From: Fimbriimonadia bacterium
GTDB lineage: Bacteria; Armatimonadota; Fimbriimonadia; Fimbriimonadales; Fimbriimonadaceae
Assembly (NCBI GenBank): GCA_030427425.1
Contig: JAUICQ010000008.1
Coordinates: 1 to 64,000 of the forward strand
Reading direction: 5' to 3'
DNA length: 64,000 nucleotides
Part shown: one piece after another, positions 39,185 through 47,265 of the stretch
Layout: every line of letters starts with the position of its first letter
How positions within the stretch are numbered: the stretch's first letter is position 1
Notes under the pieces: model-generated
The model's database searches: none
What the model saw: only the letters and a program-made list of their open reading frames with translations
Told to the model about the DNA's origin: nothing
Program-made: the position numbers and the translations under genes

Positions 39185-40513
39185 TCAAGATCTTTCCCCT
39201 AACACCTTAACAGCCTCTAGCAGCTTAACCCGTGGAAGATGCATGACATAGGCTTCAACGCGTTGTTCAGTGTTTAATCCGAGTCCTGCGATGATATATC
39301 TATCCGATTCTCGATAGTATTTTATAACTGATGCTGTTAAGTATTTCCAGGTTTCCAATTTCTCTTTTTCACTTTTATCTGCAGTATCGGTGAATAGTTT
39401 AATGGCAGCCGATTTAAATGTAGACACCGTATCTTCCATATGTTCTTCAAATGTTTTTATTTCATTAATTGCTTGAAAAACATCTTCAAGTTTGAAAATA
39501 AGAACTCCTTTATCTGTGATTTTGCCAAATATTGCATAATGACTAGTGGGTGTGAGAGGACTGTAGGAATTATCCAGTGTTATATCGTATGAATGATGGT
39601 ATGCTGTCCCGATAATATACTTTCCATTATTACTAATGGCTTCACATCGCATATTTAGGTGTGGAGGAAATTGCTGCTGTGAAAAAGGGAAAATATTATT
39701 CCCGAAAAAATTGTTCATTACATAGAAAGATTGTAGTTTAATACCTGTAGCGTTATCGGCTATATGATAATTCCATACAACATAATCATGTGAAGGAGTA
39801 GCGCATACATCTTGAGGAATATACTTAGCTGGGTGGTGACAGATGGAGTGTTGCGTGAATTTATCTTCCTCTTTAATCCACCTTACTGGCGTGAAGTTAT
39901 CACCAGTGAATCCGAACAGGCTCTCACCGTTACGACTAATGGCTGAGATATAGTGTGAATCGATTTCCTCCAAGGTGAAGAGTCCGGTTTCTGAAGAGCA
40001 GATGATGCTGGAATAGTTTTGAGATTCTGAAAATTTGGTGTACTTGTTTATGGCTGCAAAACTTCCATCGCAGGAGATGTTGCCATCTAGAATGTCTCCG
40101 CTTACAATTGGGGTGTAGTTTTTTTTCTCTCCATTATGATGTTTAATCTCTAAACGAAAACTATCTTCTTCATTGAATTTTAATAAAGAGGTGTTAGATA
40201 AGCTAGAACTACTAGAAATTGTAGCGTTTTTGATTATTGTTGCAGGTCTGTTTAATGATGGGGCACCAGTGTTTGTGGAGCTTGGTAACTCTAATTCTAG
40301 TGAAAATTTGTCAAAGCTTTTTATTGAAGATAGATTTAAGTGAATTTTGTTTCCGGTAGGAGATATGTTTTTAACATTAATTGTAAAGCACTCCAGATTG
40401 CCCTGTTCAAGAACTTCTTGCATGTCTGGGTATCCGCATCCGATTAACTCTTTAGCGTAGACGAATTGTAATAAGGACAGTATAACAGCGGTATAAGTGA
40501 TGATGTTTTTCAT
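39185..40513 (-). CDS. Secreted HAF-repeat-like protein, paralogue of the 19080 protein
   Basis: A 442-residue protein with a signal peptide (MKNIITYTAVILSLLQFVYA). It contains S-N-G-x-x-x-x-G repeats followed by aromatic strands (ISRNGESLFGFTGDN with PVRWI; ISNNGKYIIGTAY with HYAIFGKI), typical of HAF/beta-propeller repeats. A helical segment (EDVFQAINEIKTFEEHMED) precedes the C-terminal block WKYLTASVIKYYRESDRY, IIAGLG, AYVMHLPR, which parallels the end of the 19080 protein. The gene is enclosed by inverted repeats and converges on typA. Function unknown. Confidence 0.72.
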   Translation of the reverse strand: MKNIITYTAVILSLLQFVYAKELIGCGYPDMQEVLEQGNLECFTINVKNISPTGNKIHLNLSSIKSFDKFSLELELPSSTNTGAPSLNRPATIIKNATISSSSSLSNTSLLKFNEEDSFRLEIKHHNGEKKNYTPIVSGDILDGNISCDGSFAAINKYTKFSESQNYSSIICSSETGLFTLEEIDSHYISAISRNGESLFGFTGDNFTPVRWIKEEDKFTQHSICHHPAKYIPQDVCATPSHDYVVWNYHIADNATGIKLQSFYVMNNFFGNNIFPFSQQQFPPHLNMRCEAISNNGKYIIGTAYHHSYDITLDNSYSPLTPTSHYAIFGKITDKGVLIFKLEDVFQAINEIKTFEEHMEDTVSTFKSAAIKLFTDTADKSEKEKLETWKYLTASVIKYYRESDRYIIAGLGLNTEQRVEAYVMHLPRVKLLEAVKVLGERS

Positions 40514-40620
40514 GGTGGAACTCTTTTAATAAATTTTATTGATTGTATCATCATTTTGGTATTTTTACTATGAAAATTATAATTATTCTTTAATATTGTA
40601 TTAATTTAGAGCGTTTATTG

Positions 40621-40996
40621 AGAGGCTATGGGCCCTTTCGATGATGACATCGTGGTGGGGAGCTAGGTAATTGCGATGCGCCGCCTTTTATCACATGAAG
40701 AGACTTACAATCCTCGAAGGGGGGCAAATAGAGTATACAAATTATTCTTCCTTAGTTTGCAATAACTTAGAAGTGTTAATTAGAAGGTCATGGTCACCGA
40801 GGATATATGATCTCGGTGTGACAAATTGGAGTGTGGTAGTGATATTCGAGTGAGTGGATCCCCTTCGAGGATGACGGTGTGGTGGGGAAGTGGGTGGTAG
40901 GTGTGGCTCCGCATTTGAGACCTTATGCCAGTATCAGAAGATGTTGGGCACAGCTCCGTCCTCGAAGGGGAACGATATATAATCTCGGGGCGACAT
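40621..40996 (-). repeat. Right inverted-repeat arm and further repeat copies
   Basis: 40621-40722 is the inverted counterpart of 39089-39180, including the exact box CGTGGTGGGGAGCTAG. 40953-40996 is the inverted counterpart of 38973-39017, including GCTCCGTCCTCGAAGGGGAA. Between them are a hairpin around 40793-40821 (TCACCGAG/CTCGGTGTGA) and another direct copy of GGATCCCCTTCGAGGATGAC at about 40856. The 627-bp gap 40514-41140 holds no credible gene; 40997-41140 shows nothing but the likely lgt promoter region. Confidence 0.78.
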
Positions 40997-41140
40997 TTTG
41001 GGTGTGGGAGGTGGATTGTTAAAAGATTGTATCTTGTAGTGTTATTTTCTAATGAGATTCAGTTCAGTATATGATTTTCTTCCTTAGCTTGCTAAAAATA
41101 TTACATTCGCGCCGAATAATTAATATATAATCTAAGTAAT

Positions 41141-41923
41141 ATGTATCCAGAATTATTTAGAATAGGTAGTTTTCCGGTTGCTACGTTTGGATTAATTTCT
41201 GCTGTTAGCTTTTTATTAACATTAAATTTAATTCTTAAACGATCGGTTAGATATGGGATTGATCCGGACAAGATGTCCGATCTCTGCTTTTGGGGACTCC
41301 TTATCGGGATTTTAGGTGCTAGAATATGGTTTCTGGTAGATGCTAGGGATTATTATTTTCAGCATCCAGAAAAGATGTTAACCTTACGATTTGAAGGTCT
41401 GACTAGTTTTGGTGGATTAGTAGGTGGCATATTTGCTATATCTATTTGGTTGTACAGAACGAATTATAGAATTATTCCAGTGCTTGATACCATTTTTCCT
41501 TCTTCAGTATTCGGACTAGGTTTTTGTAGACTAGCCTGTATTTTTCACGGATGTTGTTATGGTGTAGAGAGTACCGGTCTGCCTTGGGGAATTTATCTAC
41601 ATAATGCAGTAAGACATCCAACCCAGCTATACGATTTATTTATTACTTGTGGTTTCATAGTAGCGCTATGGGTGTATGAAAAAGTATGTTGTAAGAACGG
41701 ATTACTTCCACTAGGCGTACCGCTATCATGGAGTTTGGTTGCTTATGGAGCAGGCAGAATCGTGAGTGAGTGCTGGCGAGTAAACGATGACGAAAGCATG
41801 ACGATAGTGATGGGTTACATCGTATCGTACGCTCAGGTATACGCTGCTTTGATGATTGTGGCTGGTTTAATCGGCGTAATCTACTTCTACAAGCAGAATA
41901 ATTATGTTGAGGGTGTGGAGTAG
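41141..41923 (+). CDS. lgt: Prolipoprotein diacylglyceryl transferase Lgt
   Basis: It transfers diacylglycerol to the lipobox Cys of prolipoproteins at the inner membrane, which fits the many lipoproteins in this window. The 260-residue protein has about seven helices. Visible motifs: SFPVATFGLISAVSF near the N-terminus, GLTSFGGLVGG, the signature region GFCRLACIFHGCCYG (the usual GRxxNF-type box appears in the HGCCYG variant), HPTQLYD, and SWSLVAYGAGRIVSECWR. It ends one base before the convergent lipoprotein stop at 41924. Confidence 0.92.
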   Translation: MYPELFRIGSFPVATFGLISAVSFLLTLNLILKRSVRYGIDPDKMSDLCFWGLLIGILGARIWFLVDARDYYFQHPEKMLTLRFEGLTSFGGLVGGIFAISIWLYRTNYRIIPVLDTIFPSSVFGLGFCRLACIFHGCCYGVESTGLPWGIYLHNAVRHPTQLYDLFITCGFIVALWVYEKVCCKNGLLPLGVPLSWSLVAYGAGRIVSECWRVNDDESMTIVMGYIVSYAQVYAALMIVAGLIGVIYFYKQNNYVEGVE

Positions 41924-42397
41924 CTATCTTCCATGTAATTGTTCTAGGGAATCGCTAGTCCTCATCGCTGGTACATAATTTTTCCTAAGTGGGACTCTAC
42001 CGGAAGCGGGCTTTTCTTTTCTATAGAAGATAATAGTATTAGCATCCTGATATCTTAGTTTAATAGGGATGCCAAGACTTTTATCTTTTTTAATTACTTT
42101 GCTAACTGGTTTCCCATAGATAAATTCTGGTGTTAGGATATATTTTTTATTCTGTTTAATCCAATTACCACTACTAGGAATACCTGCTTCTATAAGCGTA
42201 TAATTACCTTCTTCAAAAATCTTCAGGGTGATATCGTGTGCAGTATGTGTTGTAAGGGTCTCTTCCCGATTGTCTTCAATATACTGGGTTCCGTGCCAGG
42301 TGCCATAGATATGATCTTCATCTTCACATCCTGTTAGAACAATAGAAAGTGTAATCCCTAATAATATTTGGTTGAATAGCTTTAGCGTGTATATCAT
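41924..42397 (-). CDS. Small lipoprotein, unknown function
   Basis: A 157-residue protein with the lipobox IVLTGC (Cys24) after a hydrophobic signal. The mature part looks like a small beta-rich domain: YGTWHGTQYIEDNREETL, ITLKIFEEGNYTLIEAG, GNWIKQNKKYILTPEFIYG, similar in style to lipocalin-like or extracytoplasmic "GxW" domains that report on a bound molecule. I cannot name a family. It is adjacent and convergent to lgt, with no intergenic base. Confidence 0.75.
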   Translation of the reverse strand: MIYTLKLFNQILLGITLSIVLTGCEDEDHIYGTWHGTQYIEDNREETLTTHTAHDITLKIFEEGNYTLIEAGIPSSGNWIKQNKKYILTPEFIYGKPVSKVIKKDKSLGIPIKLRYQDANTIIFYRKEKPASGRVPLRKNYVPAMRTSDSLEQLHGR

Positions 42398-42546
42398 GAG
42401 ACTAATACTGGTATAAACTAATTATTGGATAGCAGCGTATATTTTACAGGAAAAGTGGAGTATTTGAAAGAGAAAACCTGATTATATGCTCTATTCTTAC
42501 TGATATTATATTGTCTACTATAGAAGAATGATTTTATTTTATAAGG

Positions 42547-42645
42547 TCATAGTTCCCGACTATATACAATGTCGGGATGACGGTAGTAGTTGGGGAGTGT
42601 TTGCTGTCCTCTGCGAGGACAGGTTTTAGAACCCACACTATTTAA
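42547..42645. repeat. Dispersed hairpin repeat copy upstream of tpiA
   Basis: TTCCCGACTATATACAATGTCGGGATGACGG-type sequence: CCCGAC (42555-42560) pairs with GTCGGGA around 42570. It is followed by GTAGTAGTTGGGG, a second small hairpin (TGTCCTC...GAGGACA) and AGAACCCACACT. The core CCCGACTATATACAATGT is identical to the copy at 7753. The gap 42398-42683 has no gene. Confidence 0.65.
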
Positions 42646-42683
42646 GATAGACTGATATTATATAACTTATAGAGGTATACCCA

Positions 42684-43475
42684 TTGAAGCGCGTCATATT
42701 TAACTGGAAAATGAATGGAAACAAGAATCTTCTTAATGAAATGATTCATCACTATCAGAAGCAGGGAGAAAAGTATGGAGTATCCTGCTCTGCATGTCTA
42801 CCATCTGTTTACCTTACTACTGGTATGGATATGAATTGTAGTAATGTTCATATAGGTGCTCAAGATGTATTCTGGTTAAATTCTGGCGCGTATACTGGTT
42901 CGATATCAGCTGAGATGTTAAAAGACGTTGGTGTTACACTCTGCTTAATTGGTCATTCTGAAAGACGTGGGAGAATTAGTGGGGACGTGGATCCTAATAT
43001 CCTCGAAGCTAACCAAGATTCTAGTGAAACGGTGGCTTTGAAATATCATGCCCTGTTAGAGCGTAGCATTGAGGCTATAATCTGTGTTGGTGAGACTGCT
43101 GAAGAGAATAGATCTGGTAATACAGAGAGAGTATTGGAAGATCAGCTGGCTAGCATTATAGAAGTTGTTGTGAATAATTCTGTATCGAAAGTAACTGTAG
43201 CCTATGAGCCAGTTTGGGCGATTGGGACAGGAAATACTTGTAGCGTAGAAGATGCAGAATTAAGATGTGCCTTTATCAATCATTTAATAAAGGAAAGAGT
43301 TGCTAAAAATCAGGTGCAGGTTGAAGTGCTTTATGGTGGTAGCGTTAGTGGATCTAATGTCCGGGAGTATTTTGCACAGAAAAGTATCGATGGCGTGCTG
43401 GTTGGTGGCGCTAGCTTTAAGCCAGAAGATGTAACAGTTATTTTAGAGGCGGCATCGGGGTGTGTAGTTAAATAG
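42684..43475 (+). CDS. tpiA: Triosephosphate isomerase TpiA
   Basis: It interconverts DHAP and glyceraldehyde-3-phosphate in glycolysis. Of the 263 residues, the active-site Asn/Lys are in FNWKMNG, the electrophilic His in IGHSERRG, the catalytic Glu in VAYEPVWAIGTGNT (loop 6), and the phosphate loop is LYGGSVSG. The usual GNWKMN has Phe instead of Gly here. The start is TTG, supported by AGAGG about 9 bases upstream and by immediate alignment with the family. A diverged segment after GHSERR (GRISGDVDPNILEANQ) is longer than usual. Confidence 0.94.
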   Translation: MKRVIFNWKMNGNKNLLNEMIHHYQKQGEKYGVSCSACLPSVYLTTGMDMNCSNVHIGAQDVFWLNSGAYTGSISAEMLKDVGVTLCLIGHSERRGRISGDVDPNILEANQDSSETVALKYHALLERSIEAIICVGETAEENRSGNTERVLEDQLASIIEVVVNNSVSKVTVAYEPVWAIGTGNTCSVEDAELRCAFINHLIKERVAKNQVQVEVLYGGSVSGSNVREYFAQKSIDGVLVGGASFKPEDVTVILEAASGCVVK

Positions 43476-43501
43476 TTTCTATGAAGGAATACTAGAGCTC
43501 C

Positions 43502-43697
43502 GGTACTGAGTGTGAATTATCCTGTTGGGTAAAACAAAAACAGTGGCTGAGTAGAGTCATTTTTATACTAGGTTTTCAAAGGTCATGCTCTGTGCTTAAA
43601 CGGGGAATGTTCAGCCTATAGGCAAACAATTCAGTACCTCCTATGTCTAGCCTCTGATATAAACGCTAGATATAGGTAGGTAGAAGTGCTTTTTTTT
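43502..43697 (+). ncRNA. Structured RNA candidate with terminator, family unknown
   Basis: A nested set of helices closes on itself. P1: GGTACTGA (43502-43509) with TCAGTACC (43631-43638). P2: CTGTT (43522-43526) with AACAG (43539-43543). P3: GGCTGA (43545-43550) with TCAGCC (43611-43616). P4: AGAG-T-CAT (43553-43560) with ATGCTCT (43585-43591). A 12-bp hairpin follows (43640-43651 with 43665-43676, one G-U) and then eight T (43690-43697), like a terminator. It could be a small RNA or the leader of the next lipoprotein gene. I could not match it to 6S, SRP, tmRNA or RNase P signatures. Confidence 0.5.
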
Positions 43698-43784
43698 AAA
43701 GTAAGTGCTGATAATATCTAAAAAAAAATCATTAAAAAAAAAGATATTGTGGTATATTTGGTTTAGAAACGGAGGAAAAACATT

Positions 43785-43973
43785 ATGAAATTAAATAGCA
43801 AATTAGTAAAAGTTTTAGGTTTAGCTGCATTAGTAAGTGGTTCATTAGTAGGTTGCTGGTGGAGCTCAGAAGATAATAATGAAGAAACTAAAACAGAAGA
43901 ATCTAAAACAGAAGAATCTAAAACAGAAGAATCTAAAACAGAAGAATCTAAAACAGACGAAGATAACGAATAG
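43785..43973 (+). CDS. Small lipoprotein with tandem TEESK repeats
   Basis: A 62-residue lipoprotein: signal MKLNSKLVKVLGLAALVSGS, lipobox SLVGC (Cys24), two Trp, then a highly charged tail of five near-exact five-residue repeats (TEESK). It has the strongest ribosome binding site in the window (GGAGG about 9 bases before the ATG) and its own strong terminator 34 bp after the stop, so it is probably abundant. Size and design recall small structural outer-membrane lipoproteins, but the tail is not the Lpp heptad type, and there is no C-terminal Lys for peptidoglycan linkage. Confidence 0.85.
   Translation: MKLNSKLVKVLGLAALVSGSLVGCWWSSEDNNEETKTEESKTEESKTEESKTEESKTDEDNE
43881..43955 (+). repeat. 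15-bp in-frame tandem repeat within lipoprotein gene
   Basis: Five copies of GAAGAATCTAAAACA (the first with one change). The unit length is five codons, so gain or loss of copies keeps the frame and only changes the length of the TEESK tail. Confidence 0.9.
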
Positions 43974-44006
43974 ATTAGATTACTTATTTTAAGTAGTTAG
44001 TATTTT

Positions 44007-44040
44007 AAAAACGATCCCTTTGTAAGGGATCGTTTTTTTT
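44007..44040 (+). terminator. Intrinsic terminator after the TEESK lipoprotein gene
   Basis: AAAACGATCCCTT (44007-44019) pairs with AAGGGATCGTTTT (44024-44036), with a short loop, and is followed by a T-run up to about 44040. Confidence 0.92.
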
Positions 44041-44181
44041 TATGTTTAGTTGTCATTTGAGAAAGTCCTGGGTAATTTTTATGTACTCTGTTTATCTGTC
44101 GTTTTCTGCTTTAACGTTAAGTAGTCGGGTTTAGACGTATTTGTTGTTAGTTATAAGCTAAGGAATGAGAATATAGAAAAA

Positions 44182-44600
44182 GACTGGATCCCCTTCGAGG
44201 ATGACAAATATTGTGGGCGAATTTGTGTTTATTGAAGCCACAGTTGGTAATACTCTTATTCTATCAGATATAGAGAATGGGCTAGATCCCCTTCGAGGAT
44301 GACAAATATTGTGGGCGAATTTGTGTTTATTGAACCCACATATAGTAATTTGCTATCAGATATAGAGAAAGGACTGGATCCCCTTCGAGGATGACAATTA
44401 TCGTGGGCGAATTTGTGTTTATTGAAGCCACAGTTGGTAATACTCTTATTCTATCAGATATAGAAAACGACTAGATCCCGTTCCGGAATGACAATTATTA
44501 TGGGCGAAATTATGTTTATTGAACCCAGAGTTGGTAATTTCCTTATTCTATCAGATATAGAGAATGGGCTGGCTCCCGAGAAGACAATATTCGGTGTGAT
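44182..44600. repeat. Tandem array of about 96-bp repeat units
   Basis: Units begin GACTGGATCCCCTTCGAGG at 44182, 44280, 44372 and 44469, with a partial fifth at 44567; spacings are 98, 92, 97 and 98 bp. Each unit has GGATCCCCTTCGAGGATGAC, GTGGGCGAATTTGTG, TTTATTGAACCCACA (or GAAGCCACA) and CTATCAGATATAGA. The elements are the same family as the dispersed intergenic repeats, here in direct tandem order. There are no unique spacers, so it is not a CRISPR array. The gap 43974-44666 has no other gene; 44041-44181 shows nothing recognisable. Confidence 0.88.
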
Positions 44601-44666
44601 TTATATTCTAACTTGCCAACAGAGCAAGAATGTTCTAGAATCCCGACTAACTAAGAGAGATTTGAG

Positions 44667-45164
44667 ATGAGTTTGTTTAAAATATTAGAGAACCCTTTAT
44701 CTAGTAGGGGTAGGTTGAAAAGGATAAGTACAATAGTAGTGCATGCTACTGCAGGTTCTACGCTTTCAGGGGCGTTGGATACCCTTAGGAAGAGAGGATT
44801 TTCTTATCACTATATAATTGATAAATGTGGTTCTGTAGTGCAGTGTGTTAGACCAGAGTTAGTGGCATTTCATGCAGGGAAGAGCGTGGGTCCGGATGGG
44901 GATGGAGTAAATGCTTATAGTGTAGGGATTAGTTTAGTGAATAAGAATAACGGATTTGATATTTATACTACAGAGCAGAAAAATTCTTTAGAGAAGTTGA
45001 TTACAACCCTTAAAGAAAAATTGATTAGTATTAACTACTTAACTACACATAGACAGATATCGTGGCCAAGAAAGAACGATCCGGTAGAATTTGGTAGCTA
45101 TCTGCGAAGTTTATCGGAAAAATTAAAGCTCACTTATTACAGTAGAGAAGGAGTACCAGAATAA
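44667..45164 (+). CDS. Phage-type N-acetylmuramoyl-L-alanine amidase (Amidase_2)
   Basis: A 165-residue zinc amidase that cuts the bond between MurNAc and L-Ala of peptidoglycan. Visible: TIVVHATAG with the first Zn His, SYHYIIDKCGSVVQ with a His at the second conserved position, FHAGKS, SVGISLVN, and TTHRQISWPRKNDP with the last His/Asp ligands. No signal peptide, as in phage endolysins. Its stop overlaps the start of the next gene (TAATG), and the portal gene follows, so it is part of a phage-derived set. Confidence 0.88.
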   Translation: MSLFKILENPLSSRGRLKRISTIVVHATAGSTLSGALDTLRKRGFSYHYIIDKCGSVVQCVRPELVAFHAGKSVGPDGDGVNAYSVGISLVNKNNGFDIYTTEQKNSLEKLITTLKEKLISINYLTTHRQISWPRKNDPVEFGSYLRSLSEKLKLTYYSREGVPE

Positions 45165-45445
45165 TGAATTTATCAGAATTATTTTTAGTTAGTGATCTAC
45201 ACTTAATGAACAATAGGGTAGAAGAGATGGGTATAGGGGTAGCTTTTTCTATCCTGCTTTTATTTGTTCTAGCCCAATATAGAAAGCTTTGGGAACAACT
45301 TTCCGATCTCCATATAAGAATGATACGTGTTGTAGAGCAGAATACCATCGCCTACATAGAACTGAAAGGATTAATAGAGAATAGGACAAGAATATTTCAC
45401 AAGTTAATAGGAGCACAGCATGAAAGGATTATTGAAAAGAATTAA
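45164..45445 (+). CDS. Small membrane protein of the phage gene set
   Basis: A 93-residue protein with a single hydrophobic helix (about residues 24-42: IGVAFSILLLFVLAQ) and a helical C-terminal part. Its start overlaps the amidase stop, and its end overlaps the portal start by 26 bp. Position next to the endolysin suggests a holin- or spanin-like role, but there is no sequence signature for either, so this is inference from context. Confidence 0.65.
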   Translation: MNLSELFLVSDLHLMNNRVEEMGIGVAFSILLLFVLAQYRKLWEQLSDLHIRMIRVVEQNTIAYIELKGLIENRTRIFHKLIGAQHERIIEKN

Positions 45446-46628
45446 AGATTTAGCTTCTAGTTTTAAGTTATTTAATAATTATTCAGGATTAAGTTCATCA
45501 TCATATAGTTTGTATCCGACCGGTGACATTACAGATAATGTAGGAATTCCTTGGGAGAATAGCATTATTTATTCAGCTATAAATTGGATATCGCGTACAT
45601 TCCAAGAGAGCAATTTATTAGTTAAGAAGATAGATGGTGAAGGTGCGTTTCAAATAGTGAGGGATCATGAAGTATTGCGATTGTTAGAGACCCCAAATCC
45701 GTATTACGATCTTACTACCCTATGGTCTGGCACACTCTTAAGTTTACATACGGATGGGAATGCTTACTGGTACAAATGCAGAAGTGAGAGCGGTAGGGTC
45801 ACTCAGTTATGGTATGTGCCTCATTTTATGATGGAGCCGATATCTTCTGAAAAGAGTGATTCATTCATAGATGCATATCGATATAGTTATAACGGGACCG
45901 AATTACATATTCCGGTATCTGATGTAGTGCATTTCCGTAATGGAATGTTGGATCCGTATAATATACGAAAAGGCATTTCTCCTTTGTCATCCATCATTAA
46001 AGAGATTTGCACAGATAATGAAGCGGCTCTATTTAGTACGTCTATTCTGAAGAATATGGGTGTGCCTGGAATTATTATAACCCCTAGTAAGGAGGAGGTG
46101 CACTTCTCTCCCGATAATGCACAGAAGCTTTCTATGTTGTGGAAGAGTAAATTCCGCGGTGAGAATAGAGGAGAGCCACTGGTGGCACCATTGCCATTGA
46201 AGATTGATACCCTGGGCTGGTCGCCAGAGCAGTTGGTGTTGGATAAGGTTCGTCGGATTCCGGAAGAACGTATCTCTAGTGTGTTAGGAGTATCTCCGAT
46301 AGTACTTGGTTTAGGTGCCGGACTAGAGAAGTCTACTTATAACAATTATAAAGAGGCAAGGGAAGCGGCGTATGAATCGAATATCTTGCCTATGCAGAAG
46401 ATGCTTGGAAAACAGCTGAACAATCAGCTCTTAATCGATTTTACTCATGATAGATCGTACCAGTTTTTCTTTGATACATCTGGTGTAAAATGCTTGCGAG
46501 AAGATGCAAACAGCATGTTTCAACGAATAATTAATGCGTATCAGGGTGGAGTGATTAATCGGGCGGAAGCACGTACTGCACTTGGTTGGCAGACCTCTGC
46601 AGATGATAATGTATTTATATCCGGATAA
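45420..46628 (+). CDS. HK97-family phage portal protein
   Basis: The portal forms the ring through which DNA enters the capsid. The 402-residue length is typical. Visible: an N-terminal WISRTFQESNLLV segment, RDHEVLRLLETPNP, LWYVPHFMMEP, DVVHFRNG, and a long central helix region followed by RRIPEERISSVLGVSPIVLG, the signature region of HK97 gp3-type portals, then EARTALGW near the C-terminus. The frame is intact and overlaps the upstream small membrane protein. No terminase, capsid protease or major capsid gene lies beside it, so it is a remnant or part of a dispersed gene-transfer-agent-like set. Confidence 0.9.
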   Translation: MKGLLKRIKDLASSFKLFNNYSGLSSSSYSLYPTGDITDNVGIPWENSIIYSAINWISRTFQESNLLVKKIDGEGAFQIVRDHEVLRLLETPNPYYDLTTLWSGTLLSLHTDGNAYWYKCRSESGRVTQLWYVPHFMMEPISSEKSDSFIDAYRYSYNGTELHIPVSDVVHFRNGMLDPYNIRKGISPLSSIIKEICTDNEAALFSTSILKNMGVPGIIITPSKEEVHFSPDNAQKLSMLWKSKFRGENRGEPLVAPLPLKIDTLGWSPEQLVLDKVRRIPEERISSVLGVSPIVLGLGAGLEKSTYNNYKEAREAAYESNILPMQKMLGKQLNNQLLIDFTHDRSYQFFFDTSGVKCLREDANSMFQRIINAYQGGVINRAEARTALGWQTSADDNVFISG

Positions 46629-46713
46629 GAATATAAGTAAAAATAATTAATAAATCCTCTTTGTAAGTATGGCATAAGTGTTCTAAGTGTACTTTTATAT
46701 TATTGGTGTCTAT

Positions 46714-47169
46714 ATGAAGAGGATTTTTTCTATAAGTGTTTTTACTATTAAGTTAGCGATAATTGTTGGAATGGTAGGATTGATATCTGGTTGTGGAAGC
46801 TGCAGTAGTGTAAGCGATAGCTCATCAAGCGAAGTATCTGGTATAAACATGAGCAGTGCTAAGTATCATATCTACGCTCAGTTGGTGAGAAAAAACAATG
46901 TTCCCTATATTAAGTTTGATGAGAATCGTGTCTATACAGTTAATGAATTATTTAAAAAAGTAGTTAGAGTATATGCTACCGGTAGCAGTAGTGGGCTAAA
47001 TGTTAAGGGGAAATCGAAGGGGAGCAATAAAACATTCAGATTAGTAGTAAATGGGGATAAGTATTCTGATATGTTTCTATTGAAGTTTGACGATGGCAGT
47101 AAGTGTTACAAAACTAAAGAAGAATTTACCAAGTGCGTTGGAGGTTACAAGCTGTTTCTAGCTAAATAG
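46714..47169 (+). CDS. Small lipoprotein, unknown function
   Basis: Starting at ATG 46714 (MKRIFSISVFTIKLA) gives 151 residues; a GTG at 46687 would add nine unlikely residues. The lipobox is GLISGC, and the mature N-terminus is Cys/Ser-rich (SCSSVSDSSSSEVSG), a linker-like stretch. The rest is a small basic domain with SAKYHIYAQLVRKNN, VYTVNELFKKVVRVYAT and YSDMFLLKFDDGSKCY. No family recognised. Confidence 0.72.
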   Translation: MKRIFSISVFTIKLAIIVGMVGLISGCGSCSSVSDSSSSEVSGINMSSAKYHIYAQLVRKNNVPYIKFDENRVYTVNELFKKVVRVYATGSSSGLNVKGKSKGSNKTFRLVVNGDKYSDMFLLKFDDGSKCYKTKEEFTKCVGGYKLFLAK

Positions 47170-47265
47170 CTGATTTCAGTGCATTCAGGCATAAATACTC
47201 AGAAAGTATTTGGAGTGTTTATGGAATAGCAGTAGTGGGAATATCTGATACTAATAAGGGTTGTT

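Larger units (their letters stand above)
38973..40996. mobile_element. Putative non-autonomous cassette bounded by inverted repeats
   Basis: Two sets of inverted repeats (outer 38973-39017 with 40953-40996; inner 39089-39180 with 40621-40722) enclose a single gene for a secreted protein. There is no transposase or integrase. The repeats belong to the dispersed CCCCTTCGAGGATGAC family, so two adjacent oppositely oriented elements may together mobilise, or may simply have accumulated around, the gene. I see no clear target-site duplication. Confidence 0.5.

Noticed and set aside
38987-39202. 71-codon open frame after typA
   Set aside because: It lies entirely in the left inverted-repeat arm and is not protein-like.
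40671-40853. 60-codon open frame
   Set aside because: It lies inside the right repeat arm.
44182-44600. CRISPR array
   Set aside because: Units are 92-98 bp and contiguous, with no short repeat/unique spacer alternation, and no cas gene is present.
44488-44670. 60-codon open frame ending at the amidase start
   Set aside because: It begins inside the tandem repeat array and its codons follow the repeat, not a protein family.
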